Assembly: GCA_020086605.1 (NCBI GenBank)
Contig: JACBWW010000012.1
Location: 9,069,102-9,133,101 of the forward strand
Source: Lanius collurio
Lineage: Eukaryota; Chordata; Aves; Passeriformes; Laniidae
DNA length: 64,000 nt
Direction: 5' to 3'
In this document: positions 48,706-60,521 of the stretch, one piece after another
Layout: the number at the start of each line of letters is the position of its first letter
Position numbering within the stretch: the first letter of the stretch is position 1
Position numbers and translations under genes: made by a program
The notes under the pieces: model-generated
What the model was told of the DNA's origin: nothing
The model's input: the letters and a program-made list of their open reading frames with translations, nothing else
Database searches by the model: none

Positions 48706-48807
48706 CTCCTCTCCTCTCCTCTCCTCTCCTCTCCTCTCCTCTCCTCTCCTCTCCTCTCCTCTCCTCTCCTCTCCTCTCCTCTCCTCTCCTCTCCTCTCCT
48801 CTCCTCT
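48706..48807. repeat. (CTCCT)n pentanucleotide array, about 20 units, running into a gap
   Basis: Perfect CTCCT units (GAGGA, i.e. AGGAG, on the minus strand) from 48706 until the assembly gap. The true array is probably longer, because the gap starts inside or just after it. Strand-asymmetric homopurine/homopyrimidine arrays with mirror symmetry can form triplex DNA. The long frames across this repeat and the gap are artefacts. Confidence 0.95.
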
Positions 48808-48808
48808 A

Positions 48809-49150
48809 NNNNNNNNNNNNNNNNNNNNNNNNNNNNNNNNNNNNNNNNNNNNNNNNNNNNNNNNNNNNNNNNNNNNNNNNNNNNNNNNNNNNNNNNNNNN
48901 NNNNNNNNNNNNNNNNNNNNNNNNNNNNNNNNNNNNNNNNNNNNNNNNNNNNNNNNNNNNNNNNNNNNNNNNNNNNNNNNNNNNNNNNNNNNNNNNNNNN
49001 NNNNNNNNNNNNNNNNNNNNNNNNNNNNNNNNNNNNNNNNNNNNNNNNNNNNNNNNNNNNNNNNNNNNNNNNNNNNNNNNNNNNNNNNNNNNNNNNNNNN
49101 NNNNNNNNNNNNNNNNNNNNNNNNNNNNNNNNNNNNNNNNNNNNNNNNNN
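48809..49150. other. assembly gap (342 N)
   Basis: 342 undetermined bases between the CTCCT array and 'taaatatacattgatctctg'. A few pyrimidine-rich bases ('cctctcctctttt') also occur 30 bases right of the gap. Confidence 0.99.
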
Positions 49151-49152
49151 TA

Positions 49153-49222
49153 AATATACATTGATCTCTGAGCCCTAACCTCTCCTCTTTTTTTTTTTTT
49201 TCTGAAATGATCAATGTATATT
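49153..49222. repeat. 14-bp perfect inverted repeat around a T-rich spacer
   Basis: 'aatatacattgatc' at 49153-49166 is the exact reverse complement of 'gatcaatgtatatt' at 49209-49222. The 42-base spacer holds a pyrimidine tract with 14 T (49188-49201). It abuts the assembly gap. It could be the termini of a tiny inserted element or a hairpin that helped break the assembly. Confidence 0.8.
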
Positions 49223-49527
49223 ATAAATACAAGTTAATCATCTTTTAAAGCTATCCATGCATATGGATTATTTTAGGCTTTCCTATTATCTCTTCCCATA
49301 GTCTAGTAAGGTCTGAGAATGGAGCAAGGTTGATGCTTACCTGTTTTGTAAAGCGGATTGCAAAACACTGATGCATCCCAGGACAGAGGTGAGCTGTGCT
49401 CACTGTAGAGACCTTTCAAGACTGTCCATTTACAAGATGCATGTGAAGAGATAGCCTTGAGCCCACTGAACTAAGAGTTTAAACCAACAGCAAAAAAGGA
49501 AGATAGGCAGTAAGATAAAGACTTCTT
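49223..49527. other. unique noncoding DNA
   Basis: No recognised feature. Confidence 0.5.
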
Positions 49528-49615
49528 TTTCCATTTTATATCTTAGAAGCTGAGTCATAGAAAGATACATTAACTTGTCCATGGTTGTAAGGATGCTTAG
49601 TGCTCTACCCTAAAC
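49528..49615 (-). mobile_element. MIR (CORE-SINE) fossil
   Basis: Reverse-strand match to the MIR phrase 'ccattttacagatgaggaaactgaggcacagagaggttaagtaacttgcccaaggtcac': here 'ccattttatatcttagaagc', 'tgagtcatagaaagatacat', 'taacttgtccatggttgtaa'. Order and spacing agree well. Confidence 0.6.
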
Positions 49616-52600
49616 TGATCAACACTCAGTTTATTGGTTTACTCTTCTCTAATACACAATGTTAACTTAGTATGAGAGAAGTATTTTTTTCCATATCAGA
49701 AAAAAAAAATCTTTCACTAAATATTTCTGATCTAAATTGTTTATGAATGGATTTACTTTCACTTGCCGAGAAACTCCAGAAATATAGATGTTATCAAATA
49801 AACTGAGTCTAAGAGAAGCAATATCTACTGATACAAAAGTCTTAGAACCTGTGAAAAGCAGAATATTTGCCTTAATAACAGCACCTTCATGACTCTTACC
49901 ATTAAACTATTTCTAAGGAGAAAGATCTAGGGGCATACTTACTCTTGTGAATCTGTATAACATGCACAAATGTCCTAGACAAATTCAATTGATGTGATAT
50001 ATTGGGACCTTTGGCTGCTGGTGGAGAGTAAAACCAACAAATGGAGCACGAAGCAAATGGAGCTCTGGGAACAGCACCTGGTGGGTCTATGGACATAACT
50101 GGGCCTATGATGCAGAGAAAGCTGTCTGGGGAGCATGCGAGAGAAGAAAGGATTTATACATTGTTTGATGGAAGAAACTCTTTTTGTGTAAATATATATA
50201 TATATGATAATACAAAATAGATACATCATATATCTGTATAAAATACAGGGAGCCAAGAAACTGGGCAAGAGACTTGAATGTAGGCTATATTAGTTATAAC
50301 TTTTTTTTACCTGTACAAATGCCATATCAGTTTTCTTAATCTGTTTATGCCAACAAAAGTATGACCAGAAAATAATGAAATCACTGAAAAAAAAATCTGT
50401 ATGAAAAGATCATAGTCTTAGTCCACAATTCTGGCTCTCTATACAATAACTAGCTAAGTAGGTTTTACACAGTATGGTAAGTTGCATTGGCTCAAATGCA
50501 ATAGCTCATCACAGTAGTGCAATTACAAAATGCTGATAGATATGTGAACTTTTCACCTAAAAGTAAAGCCTCTTTTCCAAGTTTTCAGTTCATTGTTTCC
50601 CTGTTCTTCCTGAGACACTCCTCCTAGTGCCCTAGTTAGCTTGCCAGAGCTTGCAAAGAACAAGGATGTGGGAATAATGAATTATTCTTTTCATTTATTA
50701 TTCTTGATGAATAGTAAGTTATTCTAATAACATTTACTATTCTATTCATTTATTACTGGAGAATAATTAGCTGAGAATGGCTTCTAAGAAGTTTTTCCAA
50801 AATTAGACTTTAATGGTTTTACTGTGTTTATCTTCACCTGTATGAAAATATCTTTGTAGCTCTCCTCACTTAACTGTTCCCACCTCCTCCCCCACTCAGA
50901 CATGTATCTGTTTCCCAAAGCTACTGTATTGTTAAAAAATTTTAATGTCCTCTTCCAAAGACCCAGCCTCTTCCTTCACACAGCTGAACTCCCATTTCAG
51001 ACAGAAACCCTTCTCCTTGTCAGATACATCTTCTCATTGCTAATGAGACGTGTATGTGAGTGGGGGAAAGACCTGAACGAGGATCAAAGAATAGGTGTGT
51101 CTGGATGAGAATAGAAGGTTATAGGTAAATGAAAGGAGGTGATTATGGAAAGATATGAGTAAGGAAGAGATGTAGTATCTGCACAGGTGTTATATCCAGC
51201 TGGGATTTTAAAGTTAATGGGAGTACAGAAGTGTGCTCATTTTACCACATGGTCTTGGTATTGCTATCTTGACTTTGACCAGTGCTTTTTTTGGGACTGC
51301 AGTGTTTGCCTTTGCTAGATTTCCCTCTGACATTTGAATTCTATACTTCTTTTCCTGGTATTTCAAGTCCCTCATTTTGAGGAAAAGAATATTCACATGG
51401 GAAACCTCCAGATGTCCTTTCTCCTTGTCAAGGCAGGACAAACTGGACTGTGTTTTGTTGTTTTGCTTTCGAGCTGTTGTGGAGGAGGGCTGCTTTTCTG
51501 CATGCTGTTACCTAGCCAGATTGAATATTCGTCTATCTCTAAATAATTTCCATATGTGACTGAATTCTATTTTTATCCAGAATCAATGTTTCATCTTCTC
51601 TAAATTCCTTTCCTTCCTTTTATGGAAAGAAGGAACTTCCCTTCCCCCTCTTCTTTATAGAACAAATACAGATTCTATGAAAGATTTAACATATACATTT
51701 CACTGTGGATATTATGTGAAATAATACAATGAAAACTTAATGCTGCCTTACATCCAGTCTGTCTTCTTTTCCAAAGTCTCTTCACTTAACAGTTTAATTA
51801 TTACTGATATAAGTAGCATAGATGAGGATGACTGCCTGGTGCATGACCACTTGTGTATTTAAATTGGACCTGTCATGGGATCCCACTCAACTTCCCAGCC
51901 AGTTTGGTACAAGAACATCCATTAATCTTCTGAGTCTCTAAGGTATAACTTCAAGGTATGATCTTGCAATGCTACAAATATTCTTCTACATGATGTTGTA
52001 CTTTGGAGTTCAAGTGGACTAAGCCCAGAACAGCTACCACAGTCGTTTACACCTGCTCCATCTAATCCCTTATGCTGTCTCTGACAGGGACAGTAGGAAG
52101 TACCCAAGGAGAGAGATGAGAAGCCAGTCAAGGCACAGAATATTTAATTTCCTGGTTGACCTTCCCATCTCATGGCAAATGATAGTTTAATTTAGCCATC
52201 AGATGTTGAATGGTGGCATTCACTGTCCAAACATGCCTGTAGGTGCACACTTAAATACCCATAAGCTTTAAAAAAATTTTCTTAGGCCCCACTCTAAGTA
52301 GATCATGAAGTTTAATCTCCCTTTGCTAAGATCTCTGGGTTTTCTCAGGCTACTCAAAAAAATTGCCTTGCTTCTTGTGAGTCTGTGAAAGTATGTTCCT
52401 AATTCAGTCGAGCTGGAAACTTCTGAGGGGAAAGAAGGCTATTACTGAAACTCAGGATGGTGTTGGTTTTCACAAAAGTCAACATCAGAAAAAGATTCTT
52501 AAAGAAAGACAAATTTGAAAAATTGTATTTGTAGCCAGGGTCTGGCCCATTTCTTATCGGTGCTGAAGAAGCACTATGTAAGTAAAAATAGAAAATGTAA

Positions 52601-52812
52601 AATTAATAATGTAGTATTAACTAGGCAAAAAGCTATTTTTCTAAGGGATCCAAGATTCCCCACTTGAGATCACTTTTTCTCATTCATTTTTTGCAACTAT
52701 AGAAATAACAAAATAAAAATATCACAAATAAAATAAAAATCTCCAGAGAGAAGTACCTATTTTTACTGCAGAAATTTGTTTAGGTATATCTGTGAAACTT
52801 AGGGTAGACTAT
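49616..52812. other. unique noncoding DNA
   Basis: No recognised gene. A (TA)n patch is at about 50190-50204. 50672-50765 is an AT block with repeated ATTATTC/GAATAAT words in both orientations. At 51195-51215 'gctgggattttaaagttaat' resembles a scrap of an old amniote repeat. Open frames at 50902-51108, 51334-51546 and 51922-52131 are unassigned. Confidence 0.45.
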
Positions 52813-52862
52813 GTGTCATGGTTTGATGCTGCTGAGCGCTCAGCAGCGTCAAACCACCACAC
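52813..52862. repeat. 50-bp near-perfect foldback palindrome, no loop
   Basis: Two 25-base arms meet at 52837/52838 with no spacer. 22 of 25 positions pair; two mismatches lie near the outer end and the third would be a G-U pair in RNA. The inner 36 bases (52820-52855) contain 'gctgctgagcgctcagcagc', which is a perfect palindrome. Composition is GC-rich at the centre inside AT-rich DNA. The left end 'tgtcatggtttga' resembles the start of some avian LTRs (from memory, uncertain). As DNA it can extrude a cruciform; a zero-loop arm is unlike a microRNA precursor. Confidence 0.9.
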
Positions 52863-53742
52863 TGTGTAACGTGAAACACGGGGGGAGAACATTATCTTCA
52901 TCATCAGATCTTGTCAGTGGGAGAATTTCTCTACCCCAGTATTTATATTGCAAAACATACTTGTTTGCACATACATCCTCAACATTTTAAGAGTTGCTTT
53001 AGGGTGTAAAGAGAGAAAAATAAGTTTAAGAGTCAAAGGTTGTAGTGCTTCTAACCGTTTGCCTGGGCAGGTTGATAAAAAAGGTGAGAGAAGTTCAGAT
53101 TTGATTTGTTTGGCACGTAATATGGTCTTGAGATGGTAAGTGAAAGGAATCCTTTATGCAGTCCTGTCACTGTCAAACAGAACTAGTTGGGGCAGGGTGA
53201 GTGTCTCCTTTGACATTGCAAAAGACAAAAAAAAAGGAGATTGAAAATAGTTTGCACTTATCTAATATCACTAATGAAACCACAATGATGTCAGTTCTGA
53301 TCAAGCTGTAATCGGAGTTGCTGATTGTGAGATAACAGACTTCCTTTTTACGTGTTTTCTGCATGTTTGCAGTGGAAAAGACCATAAATGATTAACTGGG
53401 GGTGAGTGGAAATAGTGTTGAAGAAAATAACTTTGCCACAACAACAACAAATGAGAGAGAGGACTTCAGAGTGAATGTAGAGAGGAAGGGGAGGAGAAGA
53501 GAATTCTGAGTATTATTAATGTGAAAGAAGACGCATTTACTTTATAAGAAGTAGATCACTCAGACACATTCATAACTTTGTGGTCATTGAAATTTGCGTA
53601 AGTGCTATTAATCAGCTCACCACAGATTATCATAGCTGTTTCTTTGGAAATGGCACTTGAATTTAAACCTGGTGTTAAAAGGGAAAGCAGTAAAATCATG
53701 ATTCAAGTAATAAGAAAACCCACAAGTTTGCTTAAATCCTTT
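52863..53742. other. unique noncoding DNA
   Basis: Begins with 'actgtgtaacgtgaaacacg' and a G6 run at 52880-52885, perhaps a continuation of the element behind the foldback. The rest shows nothing recognised. Confidence 0.4.
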
Positions 53743-53822
53743 GGGATCAGATTCTGCCACCTATACTCAGAATGAGTGAACCTCACAAAATAAAAAGTCC
53801 TTCTGGAAGCCAGTGGGGTCAG
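53743..53822. mobile_element. short palindromic amniote repeat fossil
   Basis: 'ggatcagattctgccaccta', then 'tactcagaatgagtgaac', then 'cttctggaagccagtggggt' follow the pattern of sauropsid palindromic elements that begin 'ggatcagattctgccac..ttactcac..tgagta' and carry a 'gaa.tcagtgggg' core. The right half is lost. Confidence 0.5.
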
Positions 53823-56266
53823 TAGAGCAAGTGTTTGATGATAATAAAACCAGCAAAACATCATCCTTAAATCGTCCTCACACTCTCAGGATTCTTTTAA
53901 AAGTTATGGCACAGGAACCTGTCTGCCAGACATAAAATAAAGGATTACTCAGGGGTAGAATTATTTGGGGTGGATAAGCCAGTCACAGCCCCTCCCATTA
54001 GCAGTGCTGGTTTATGTCACCTGACTTGATTGCAGCTGCATTTCTGTGTCACTGCTCCCTTTCACAGTATGGCTGGATCTCTCCCTGACATTGTGATCAA
54101 GGTGGCAAACGAGTGACAAACAATAGACCTGAAACCAAACCACAGTTTTTAGAAAATATTCTCAAATAAAACAGAAGACAGTGTAAGTAGAGTGACTGTA
54201 GCTGGTGACTATTGTGGGTCAGGCAATAATTGATTCTGTCAGCCATTCTCTAGCTGGACCCTGCTGCTGCTTGGGGAGGAAATCACCTCAGTGGACTAGC
54301 TAATAAACGTGCCTACCTGAATCACCACTGATCTCAGACCCTTTAAAAGAAAATACAGACATTACTTCAAGTATAAAAAAATTATAACCATTCCCTCTCC
54401 CAGCACCAGGAAGTTTTATCAGTCAACAAGTATTCTGAAGTAAGCAGGTAGGAAGTTGTTGCTAGTCATCTATTATACCTTTTTGTTTTCCATTTTATTC
54501 TTCCTTCTCCTCACAGCAGACGTAGAGTTCAATGCTTTATAGAACAGAGAGAATAGTACCAATATCATTTTATAATGGACATACCTTTCTTATTTTTACT
54601 GTGGAAGTCTTCACAGGCATATTCCTACACACATCTTGGGCAACTAAAAACCAGTTTTACTTTTAGCAGTAAGTGAAAGAGTAGGTTTTGACCTCCTAAT
54701 ATTGCTGTGCTTAATATTTTTTCTGCAACATTGCTTGGATAGCATTCCTTTCAATGGAGAAGACCTTTTGACTCCAAAACTGACTGATAATGATACTGTC
54801 TACCAAAATCTGCTGAAACAACTGAAGTATGTGTGAGCTGTATCATGAATGGGCACAGATGGATGAAGCTGAGACACTTGTTGCCATCAAGGGGTGGGTC
54901 TGTACCCAGTTTTTCTGGTGCTCTCTGTAGTTTAATTCAGTATTGTTTATTGTATTTTTTTATATCCTCTAGAAATCATCAGTGAGACAAGTTATCTACA
55001 GATATGTGGCTTCTTTTCAATGGGAGTAAATTTGTTCTTGTTGCTCCCCGCAGCTGAATTTGCAGAGAAATAATGGGAGCTGAAATGTCCACACACTTTC
55101 TCTTGAGCTATTGAGGCAGCCAAGGTGCCTGTATTTCAATGAAATGGTACAGTCAGAGTGAAAACATTTTCATGATAAATCATAATTAAGGAGAAGACAT
55201 GGTCTGTAAACTTCAGTCTTCAACAGGAGCACTTATGCATGTATGTGTATATGCAGTTATATATGTGTGTATGCATGTGTAAACATTTTTATATTTGTAC
55301 ATTTTTAATGTTCTTTCATGGGCATTGTTTTTTAAGCGTAAATTTTCCCCAAATGGAATTTTAAAAAATATCCTTTTTTACATTCTGCACCAGAACAATG
55401 GGATAACTGAATTTTCTAAAGTAGATAATTTCTAAAATATGAACTGATGCCTCAGGGTAAATATGAGACATCTGTGAAATCCTTTTGGACGTTATCTTTC
55501 AGAATTAAAGACTAAAAATTGAGAAGTCCTTTCTGTTGGCCAGTGTTTTGTAACGTCGTCATATTGAAAACTGTGATGGATATTACAATAATAGCTTAGT
55601 ATCCAAGAATAACTTATTCCCAAAGCAACTGAAACACACACAAAAGCAGAACTTCACTGATAGATTTTTCATTTAAATAATAATATCCAGGAATATTTCA
55701 GAGAACTTACACAGTTAAATAAAAATAATATTGATCTCACTTTTTTTTCCTCTTAAAAAGAGACAATAATATTTTAAGTAGAATAAGAATTGAGTAGCAG
55801 AAAAATCTTCATTGAACATTTGAGGATAGTAATGGAACTCTGAAATAATAAAAAAGCTAGAGTAATATGGCAGACATTATTGCATCTTTATAGACTTTCT
55901 TTCATATTTAATATATATGTAAGAGCTAAATTAGCACTGGCTTTTTCTGATTTTAATGATAGGAACTTTTCAACATAGCCCATGTGATATCTTGCTTACT
56001 TCAATTACTATCAGCAATTATTATTACTCAACAAAATCATTACGATGAATTTCTCCCTGTACTGTGCCACGAGCAGAATGGAAAGATGGCTCCTATCTCG
56101 CTCACAGAATTCTTCATCTAAGGTCACCTCATCTCTGTTTTCTCTCTTTGTAGGGGATTTTGAGGTGTTATTAAGAAAAGGGAACTTCTGAGAAGAAAAC
56201 TGTGTTGATTTGTCCTGTTATGTGAATGAGAGTATTTTAAGTCCTGTTGTATCCAATTTCCCGGTT
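53823..56266. other. unique noncoding DNA
   Basis: No recognised gene. 53985-54115 is a GC-moderate block with E-box-like CAGCTG and TGTCAC words, possibly regulatory. An alternating TG/TA/CA patch lies at 55235-55282. Confidence 0.4.
55235..55282. repeat. alternating purine-pyrimidine patch
   Basis: Mixed ATGCATGT / GTGTATAT / ATATATGTGTGTATGCATGTG steps, nearly strictly alternating over about 48 bases; a degenerate dinucleotide microsatellite. Confidence 0.75.
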
Positions 56267-56324
56267 GATAAAAGAAGCTCTGGAGATGCAGTTATGATAA
56301 AAGAAGCTCTGGAGATGCAGTTAT
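56267..56324. repeat. 29-bp unit, two perfect tandem copies
   Basis: Copies at 56267-56295 and 56296-56324 are identical; the unit begins 'gataaaagaagctctggaga' and ends 'tgcagttat'. It is a recent duplication or an assembly stutter. Confidence 0.95.
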
Positions 56325-57239
56325 GATGAGGGAATAGTGGAAAACAAATAACTGGCAGATAAAAACTGGTTTAAAGACTACATGGATGCATAGTCTGACC
56401 CCAGGCTAGGCTAGGAAGCACAAAATTAATTAAATAAGAAATTTGGGACTAGGAAAAAAATGGAAACTCAGCACTTTCCCAAACTTTGTAGAACATGGAG
56501 AAGGAAATTTTTGCTGCTCTGAAGTTGCCCAGAGAAGGGAAAGGATTTTGGAGAGCTGGAGATCCTTGGAGATTTTGCTACTGTTGAGAACTAGCATATA
56601 TAGAAGCAGCTGCTCTTGTTCAAGGTTACAGACATATCTGATTTGCCCTGGTCATAACTAGGTCTCTAATTTTATAAGGCACAATATTTTAGTGCTCAGA
56701 CATAACAGGTCACTGGGTGGAGAAAGCTGAAACCTGTGGGAAATCTGTTTGGTTTTGGAGATCTTTTAGAAAGTTTTACTAATGAGTTTTTGATTTTGCT
56801 ATTATTATTGAGGAATAGCTAAGAAGTTGTGTCAAAAAGATTGATTTCAATTTGTTTTACTAGTACAGTATACTAAACAGAAGTATAAATATTCCTATAT
56901 ATAAAAATGTTTGTCTTTAGTTTTTAAAAATTCATATTCCTTTTTTTTACCAAATAGCATTTACTCTGTCTTTAGCTAGTTCATTACTCATGAACATACT
57001 GCTTACCTCTTGCAGTTTTTTCACTATGTTGTGTTAATAACTAGTCCTGTAAACCTAAGAAGGACTTCCAGCTACAGCTTTTAAGCAGACTTTTTGTATT
57101 TTGAGAAAACATATTTTTCTTGCTTTTCTGACCATTATTCTTGCTAGCTTCTAAATTGTGTTTTTTTTAGTGTTATATTAGCCCACCCCTAGTCTTCCTT
57201 TAAAAAGAAAAAGAACTAGCTCTTCTTTTATTCTTTATG
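56325..57239. other. unique noncoding DNA
   Basis: No recognised feature; the open frame at 56443-56661 (+) is unassigned. Confidence 0.45.
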
Positions 57240-57927
57240 GAGTCAGAAAATCTCAGTGGCTTGGGTTGGAAGGGATCTTAAAGATCATCTAGCTTCACCT
57301 CCCCTGCCATGGGCATGGACACCTTCCACTAGACCACATTGTTCGATGCCCCATCCAACCTGGTCTCAAGCCCCTCAGGGAATAGGCATCCACAGCTTCT
57401 CTGAGCTACCTGTTCCAATGCTTCACAACCCTCACAGTAAAGAATTTCTTCCCAATATCTGACCTAAACCTGCCCTAATTATTAAAGTCATTCCCCATTC
57501 TCCTGTCACTACACACTCTTGTAAGAAGTCAGTCTCCAGCCCTCTTGTAGGCTGCCATCAGGTCCTGGAAGGCTGCTCAAAGGTCTTCCATGGTGCCTTC
57601 TCTTCTCCAGACTGAACAAACCCAACTCAGCCTGTCTTCACAAGACAGATGCTCCAGCCCTCTGACCTTCTGCGTGGCCCTCCTCTGGACTTGCTCCAGC
57701 AGCTCCATGTCCTTCCTAGAGCTCCAGACGAGGTCTCACCAGAGGGAAGTAGAGGGGAAGAATGCCCTCCCTCGCCCTGCTGGACACGCTGCTTTGGATG
57801 CAGCCCAGGGTATGGTTTGCTTTTTGGAATGTTTGCACACTGCTGGCTCATGTCCAGCTTATTATCAACCATTGCTCCTCAAGTCCTTGTCCTCAGGACT
57901 GCTCTCAATCCGTTCACCTCGCGTACA
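57240..57927 (-). mobile_element. CR1 LINE 3' portion (3' UTR and ORF2 C-terminus)
   Basis: The longest recent CR1 piece. In reverse orientation it starts with the 3' UTR ('gtggcttgggttggaaggga', 'cttaaagatcatctagctt', 'cttccactagaccacattgt') and continues without a large break into the ORF2 C-terminal coding region, seen as 'aagaatttcttcccaatatc', 'ccttctcttctccagactga', 'ctcctctggacttgctccag', 'gctcatgtccagcttattat' and 'gtccttgtcctcaggactgc'. The 3' octamer microsatellite at 57240 is eroded. Confidence 0.95.
57480..57920 (-). pseudogene. CR1 ORF2 C-terminal remnant
   Basis: Minus-strand coding remnant inside the CR1 copy. A readable piece gives LDMSQQCA (around 57840-57860), the CR1 ORF2 block '(L/V)-D-x-x-L-x-M-S-Q-Q-C-A'. 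Next comes a region where CR1 normally reads through conserved arginine- and leucine-rich C-terminal sequence; here it is broken by frameshifts and stops. The catalytic RT motifs lie upstream and are not in this copy. The apparent plus-strand frames of up to 120 codons (57590-57952 and others) are antisense shadows. Confidence 0.8.
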
Positions 57928-60521
57928 TTCCTGCTTCCTTCAGGTATCATGATCCTTATTAAAAGACATATTAGGGCAAATTAATATAGATACTGTCTGA
58001 GGTGGGGGTCTTTCAAGAGTGAAAATAAAATTCTATTGTAAAATTCATAAACATTTTCAGAAAAAAAGTTATATTAGTAATTTTTTTGTTTACAATGATT
58101 TTATGTTTCAGTATGCTCTGTAAGCAAGAGAATTCTCTCTTCATTTAGATACCTCTTTGTAATCCTAATGGAGATTTGTTCTTGGAATATATGCTTCATA
58201 TTTTATTTATAGCAAGTCCTAATAACAGCAGAACAATTCCCTCTGGGTTTCCATATTTCTACCATTATGACTGAGCCAGATATGTTAATCTATACACAAT
58301 CAAGGGTTTGCCTGGGTTTTACAGAGACTTTCCCCTATTATTAGGCATTTAGAACATGCAAAAATTGCATTTTTTGTGCTAGATGGGAAAGTTTTTAATT
58401 AAGTGATGGGTCAAGAAAACAAGTTTGTTTGATGAAGTAATAATCTGGAGGAATTTCTATTTTTAGATTACTTGTCAAGATGAAGAGAACATATTCTCCC
58501 TAGCTCTAAAGCTCATCCCTTTCAAAGATTTTTGCTCCATTCTCAGTGGAAAGCACATTGGTTACACAAGCATCTTGAATTCGCCAAATTGTCTGGTTTT
58601 GTAACATGTTTGTGTATTTGTAATTTGTCCACAGGGTTAAAATATACATTGAGATACTGGAGTTTTATGGGATGAACATTCTGTGTTTTTTTATTAGTTC
58701 TACTTTTACAACAAGCTAATAAAATTATACTTCATAAGACATCTATGGTCGAGGCATATATTAATATGATACTTTTGCCTTAGTCATATGGCAACTGGAA
58801 GACATGGCAAAGGTCATCCATTAATACTGGTAGAGTCAGTCTACTGTTGTCAAAACAATATTCCTAGCAGTAATAGTGGGATAATTTACAAACCAGTGTT
58901 TTAGCTCCTCATCTCAAGAGAAAAATGATTGCAATAAACCAACAGATTTTAAGAGATTTTGAAGTAAAATAGTCAGTAAAAGTGATTACTGAAAATGTTG
59001 AAAAACACTGACTGTCATTCAAAACCAATTCTGTTAAAAGGCTTTTATATATCTCACACATTTTTGGGAGCTAATAGAAGGGTTGTTTACTGTAGGTAAA
59101 ACCCACAAAGAGGAGCAATTAAGAAGCAGGGATGATTCTAAGCTTTCCTTAGTTTATTAATTCTTGGTGAATACCAAGGTATCATAAAGCTATTTCAAAT
59201 TTACACTGATGCAAGCTATCTACCCATTGCAGTGGGCAAAAATACATTAAGATCTGTCTTATGCATTGTACTTATTCATTGGTTCTGCTGTTCTTATAGG
59301 AGATATCAGTACAGCAGTTGGTATGGACAGTAGCGAATGGAGGTAGGTATTGTATTCTGGTGCCTCTCATACACAGAAAAATAAATCTGATCAACATTAG
59401 GCTGGAAAGTTTTTTAGAAAATAAGTTAATGGAATTACCTGCATGCCCGATGTTCTTTTAAAAATGGTTAAAGACATAAAATTGAATATTAGTCCTGAAA
59501 TTACATTTAAAGCTGTGTTAGCAAATACTGATAACTTTTTCTCTTTGTAACATCCCCTGAGATCTGTTTGTTAGAGTAGGGATTGACCTCTCTGCCACCT
59601 TAGGATGTGACCTGATACAGCTGGAGCACCCACTACAGGTGTCCTGTGTGGTAACTTATGCAAGTGCAGGGCAACTCTACAGTGTATGTCCAATGAGTCT
59701 GACGTGCACATAAGCAGAAACTCTACCTAGATGTGTAGGTAATGTAAAATATTAGACATCACTACCCAGGTACAACAGCTTTCCCAGTCAGAGGCACTAC
59801 AAGGACAATCTGTAACCTCACATTTCATTTCGGTTTCATTCCATTGGTATTAGCAAGGATTTCATGCGAAGCAGATTTTACCTCTCTTACTGTGCAAACC
59901 ATTACAGTTTCAGCATTTGCCATTCCATGATCCTTCCTGCATTTAGGAGATAGTTACTGCAATCACAACTGAGTGGCCAGAGTTGCTCATTAGATACCTA
60001 CTGCAGTCTTGGTGAACAATATTGTGCTGTGCATAGTAAGAGCCACACCCTCCAACACGCTAAGCAACTCCAGCATCTCAGAGATGAGACTCTGTGTCTT
60101 CAATTTTACAGGTCTTAACTATATATTTAAAATATGCCACTGACCTAACATAAGGAACAAATGTTTGCATCAAAACCCTGCATTTAGGTGCACGTGTAGA
60201 AAGTAAGTCATTTCTTTCACAAAATAGTGCTTCGTTACTCCTGTAATTTTATGCTGATCACTGGTAAATAGCTATTGGTTCTGTCATCTCTGTCTAAACT
60301 TTAATGTTCTGCTTTTATTTCTACTTCAGTAATGTTTGTCCACCACATCTGGTAACTCAGCTTTGTCTGCTAGTGCCTCTAACTTGAATTTTTGCTCATT
60401 TTTGATCTTTTTGTTGCTCTACATTACTTATTTTTAATGTTGCATACTCTCTTGCAGTTTTAATTCTAGTGTGCTGCTATGGATGAGAAAAAAAAGGCAA
60501 ATTAATTTCACAAGGAAGAAT
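57928..60521. other. unique noncoding DNA
   Basis: About 2.6 kb AT-rich sequence with no recognised gene or repeat. The block 58900-59130 is TAAT-rich and non-repetitive. Confidence 0.45.

Noticed and set aside
48633..49214. Frames of 150-193 codons on both strands around 48.7-49.2 kb
   Set aside because: Made of a pentanucleotide repeat and undetermined bases; purely artefactual.
52813..52862. Foldback considered as a microRNA precursor
   Set aside because: It has no terminal loop and is too short; better described as a DNA palindrome.
57590..57984. Plus-strand frames of up to 120 codons
   Set aside because: Antisense of the CR1 ORF2 C-terminus and 3' UTR.
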